A DNA stretch of 64,000 bases from Isoetes taiwanensis. Taxonomy: Eukaryota > Streptophyta > Lycopodiopsida > Isoetales > Isoetaceae. The notes under the pieces were generated by a model. It was not told where the DNA came from. It ran no database searches and saw only the letters and a program-made list of their open reading frames with translations. The position numbers were made by a program, and so were the translations under genes. Below, in pieces: positions 61,918 to 64,000 of this stretch. Location of the stretch: contig JAJEKV010000026.1 in assembly GCA_021234155.1 (NCBI GenBank), forward strand, positions 16,420,283 to 16,484,282. The letters are read 5' to 3'. Within the stretch, counting starts at the first letter, position 1. Each line of letters opens with the position of its first letter.

Positions 61918-63515
61918 TCATAAAACAACTTGTGGAAATGAATAGATGTAATGGATACATGTGATGATAGTTGAACGTGGAATGCACATGCTCTTTCTTC
62001 ATTGGATACGCAAGAAATGCTATGTACATCAAGATGGAAATAAAATTTGCACACTGGCTATCTGCTTTGTAGTCATGGTTGTGGGAAAACCCAAGATGTT
62101 CAAACGTTGAACCATGAAAACCAAGAGTTATAACTGTATGTTGGAGGGAAAAAGAATAAATAATAACATGGCTTCCTACTTATCAAGTGGAGTGAAACAG
62201 ATATTGGCAATGAGAAAGCATTATTTCAAGAAGGAAAAAATATGAAAAGTGAAGAATACAATACCCATTATGTGTGTAAAAAACTTGGAATGCTCGGTAG
62301 ATTTATCTAAAATGTTTTTATTAATGTGGCACAATGTTATTGAGGTAACAATCTCATCATGAAGTAGAGATCAACTTCGTAATCTATTATGTAGCATGGC
62401 AAGATGCAATCTATAAAATATTGTTGTTAAGACACCTCCAGGTGTTTTCATGTTAGAAATTTAAGGAACATATCAAACCTAGTTTAGTTCTGGATTTGAC
62501 TTGTTTTCGTCTTTATCCTAGTGACAATTCTTAGTAGATTCATGCATGTCATGGTGCAAATATGTATAAAATAATTATTCTATTCTATTCTATTCTACAA
62601 TAATTGGGTCCTAACCCAAATGAAGATCCCCTCGCTACATTGTGAGGGCTACAATAATATGGATGGTATCAATTATTTTAGGCTTGCAGTAGATTCATTG
62701 TTGTCATATTGGAAGACTTTATGCTTTGCATTTAAAATTGGACATCAAGATGAATCAATTTTCAATTCTGCGACAGACTACTCCACTTGTACTTCCATGT
62801 TTCAGCCCTGTAATCGATGCACGCATGATCAAGTCTTCTTAATCCCAACATAATTTGTGATTAGATCTTCTTAGTCTTGAAAAGCTTACCTTATGTCTTG
62901 TAAAACAAATCTAGATCCAAATATAGCTATAAGAATGAATGAATGAATATCCTAGAGTAATTGAATGAAGCAGTCTTCAATTTTGTGGGAAGAAAGTTGT
63001 GCAAAAAATCTTAACGCAAAAGACAATGGCAACAAAGCAAACAGTTCAAATGGTCATTGAAACAGATAAAATTATAAATTACAATGTTTACATATTGAGA
63101 TATTGAACTTAAAATTGAGATTTACCTTTTTTTCTCTAAGTCTAGAAAGGATTTAAGGATCTAGAGTAATGGCAATGCTCCAAGCAAGGATCAACTTTTC
63201 TCAAGCACACAATGACAGTGAAATTCATCTTCTGCAGAAGTAATATGGTTGGACATGGCTTGGCGTCCCTCACAGCTAGGTAGGAGCCTTTCTAAACTTA
63301 GAGGAGGAGAATGAATGTTTTTTGCTCTGCCATTTCAGCACAAGCCGAAGACGATGTTTGCTGCTGCCGATTGCGGGGCCCCCTCAGGCTGTGCCTGAAT
63401 GGCATCATTCCCCTATCCAAACAAATCGGGTCACAAAAACCTGGCCAACGACTTATAGAAAATGAAATATTCTAAAGATATTGGCAAAAACATTTCCGAA
63501 CATTCACCCTGCACT
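61918..63515. repeat. Tandem segment copy B
   Basis: TCATAAAACAACTTGTGG ... to CACCCTGCACT, parallel to copy A. It has the undisturbed target of the retrocopy (62057-62066) and the full repeat R (62420-63400). A LINE is inserted at its end. Confidence 0.85.
62420..63400. repeat. Dispersed repeat R, copy 3 (full length)
   Basis: Homologous to 18008-18990. Differs by a (TTCTA)n run at 62571-62598 where copy 1 has unique AT-rich sequence, and after GGGGCCCCCTC it reads AGGCTGTGCCTGA, a short hairpin, where copy 1 lacks the AG. Confidence 0.85.
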
Positions 63516-64000
63516 CACGAGGGGCCCACACCACTACCTGCGCACCCATCTACCCATGAAAAAGCGTAGGGTGATTGCTTCCATTCGCACAGGTGCACAC
63601 CACCTCCGCATTGAGACAGGGAGATGGATTCGGGAGCCGCGTGAGGACAGAGTCTGTCCCGTCTTTGCTGTCAGCGAGCCCATTGAGGATGAAAGTCACG
63701 CCCTCCGGGCTGTCCGTGTGGAGCATATCCAGGGCTCGGTATGCTCGGTTAGTTGTGCCCCATCGGGCCTTGCATGAGCTCTTGAGCCACGGCCTCTGTA
63801 GGCTTGTTGGGATCGTACCTCAGGAGGTAATGGATCACGCGGACTCGGTTATGCCCCACGTCCGGGCATTAACCTCAATTTGTACTTGTGATTATGTATA
63901 TAAGCGTGCGATATATCGGCATCCTTATTGCTACTAAGGTTTTCCCGAAAACCCTTTCGGGTGGGGTTTTAATCCCGGTAGTAATACCGCTTTCTTTGCT
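63516..64000 (+). mobile_element. 5'-truncated LINE 3' end, running off the window
   Basis: A 98-codon frame (63481-63777) carries the LINE C-terminus: YLRTHLPMKKRRVIASIRTG, ETGRWIREPREDRV and a degraded zinc block (IEDESHALR). Its 3' UTR has GGTTTTCCCGAAAACCC...GGGGTTTTAATCCCGG (63929-63979), as in the other LINEs. The terminal hairpin and tail lie beyond 64000. Copy A shows the empty site. Confidence 0.85.

Noticed and set aside
1..64000. tRNA, rRNA, CRISPR, riboswitch or bacterial operon features
   Set aside because: No cloverleaf with a GGTTCRANNCC arm, no rRNA-like block, no regular spacer array, and no bacterial gene layout. The spliced fragments and retroelements show a plant nuclear origin.

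Overview
The window looks like repeat-dominated nuclear DNA from a land plant. The evidence is two complete LTR retrotransposons of Ty3/gypsy type, L1-like LINEs with APE endonuclease, a Helitron, a hAT element, GT-AG spliced fragments of eukaryotic genes (PGAP1, Rav1/DMXL, HSP90, histone H3, FCP1-like) and short runs of the plant telomere motif. No intact single-copy gene, tRNA, rRNA or CRISPR was found. The mix would fit a non-seed plant such as a fern, but that is inference; no marker fixes the species.

Layout. 1-3440: AT-rich, no recognised gene. 3453-5030: 5'- and 3'-truncated LINE (+). 5136-5605: Rav1/DMXL-like exon (-). 5714-17360: complete non-chromovirus Ty3/gypsy element (-), TSD AAAAG, with a 571-bp hAT element inside the end of pol and about 4 kb of extra sequence between pol and the 3' LTR. 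17420-17992: three PGAP1-like exons (-). 18008-18990: dispersed repeat R (copy 1). 19200-23668: relic LTR of the family of the second retrotransposon, split by a minus-strand LINE (19746-20286) and a plus-strand LINE (20991-23553). 23672-24167: 3' end of a third LTR element. 25815-26990: tandem duplications and a degenerate minisatellite. 27390-27846: foldback element with about 125-bp inverted arms. 29023-48100: Helitron, holding host gene fragments (including an HSP90 exon pair) and interrupted by the complete chromovirus 30497-43604 (TSD CCAGA). 49003-49375: second partial foldback copy. 50072-63515: a tandemly duplicated segment, copy A 50072-61542 and copy B 61918-63515. Copy A carries a 1.08-kb retrocopy and a LINE, and that LINE carries a 4.9-kb TIR transposon. 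63516-64000: another LINE (+) running off the window.

The most interesting items are (i) a histone-H3-fold reading frame inside the leader of the chromovirus, upstream of gag, followed by two further sense ORFs; (ii) the 4,895-bp TIR transposon at 53944-58838, with 4-bp TSD TATT, a minus-strand transposase-like gene (Cys-rich block, DFAENY motif) and plus-strand coiled-coil, RING-like and FCP1-phosphatase-like sequences; (iii) the HSP90-bearing chimeric reading frame in the Helitron; and (iv) a short 3'-terminal hairpin conserved with compensatory base changes across four LINE copies.

Almost every coding region here is broken by single-base shifts. The two LTRs of each young retrotransposon differ mainly by small indels near CNG and CCGG sites and in homopolymers, while their AT-rich parts are nearly identical. 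Some of the apparent frameshifts may therefore be assembly or base-calling errors, not true decay.
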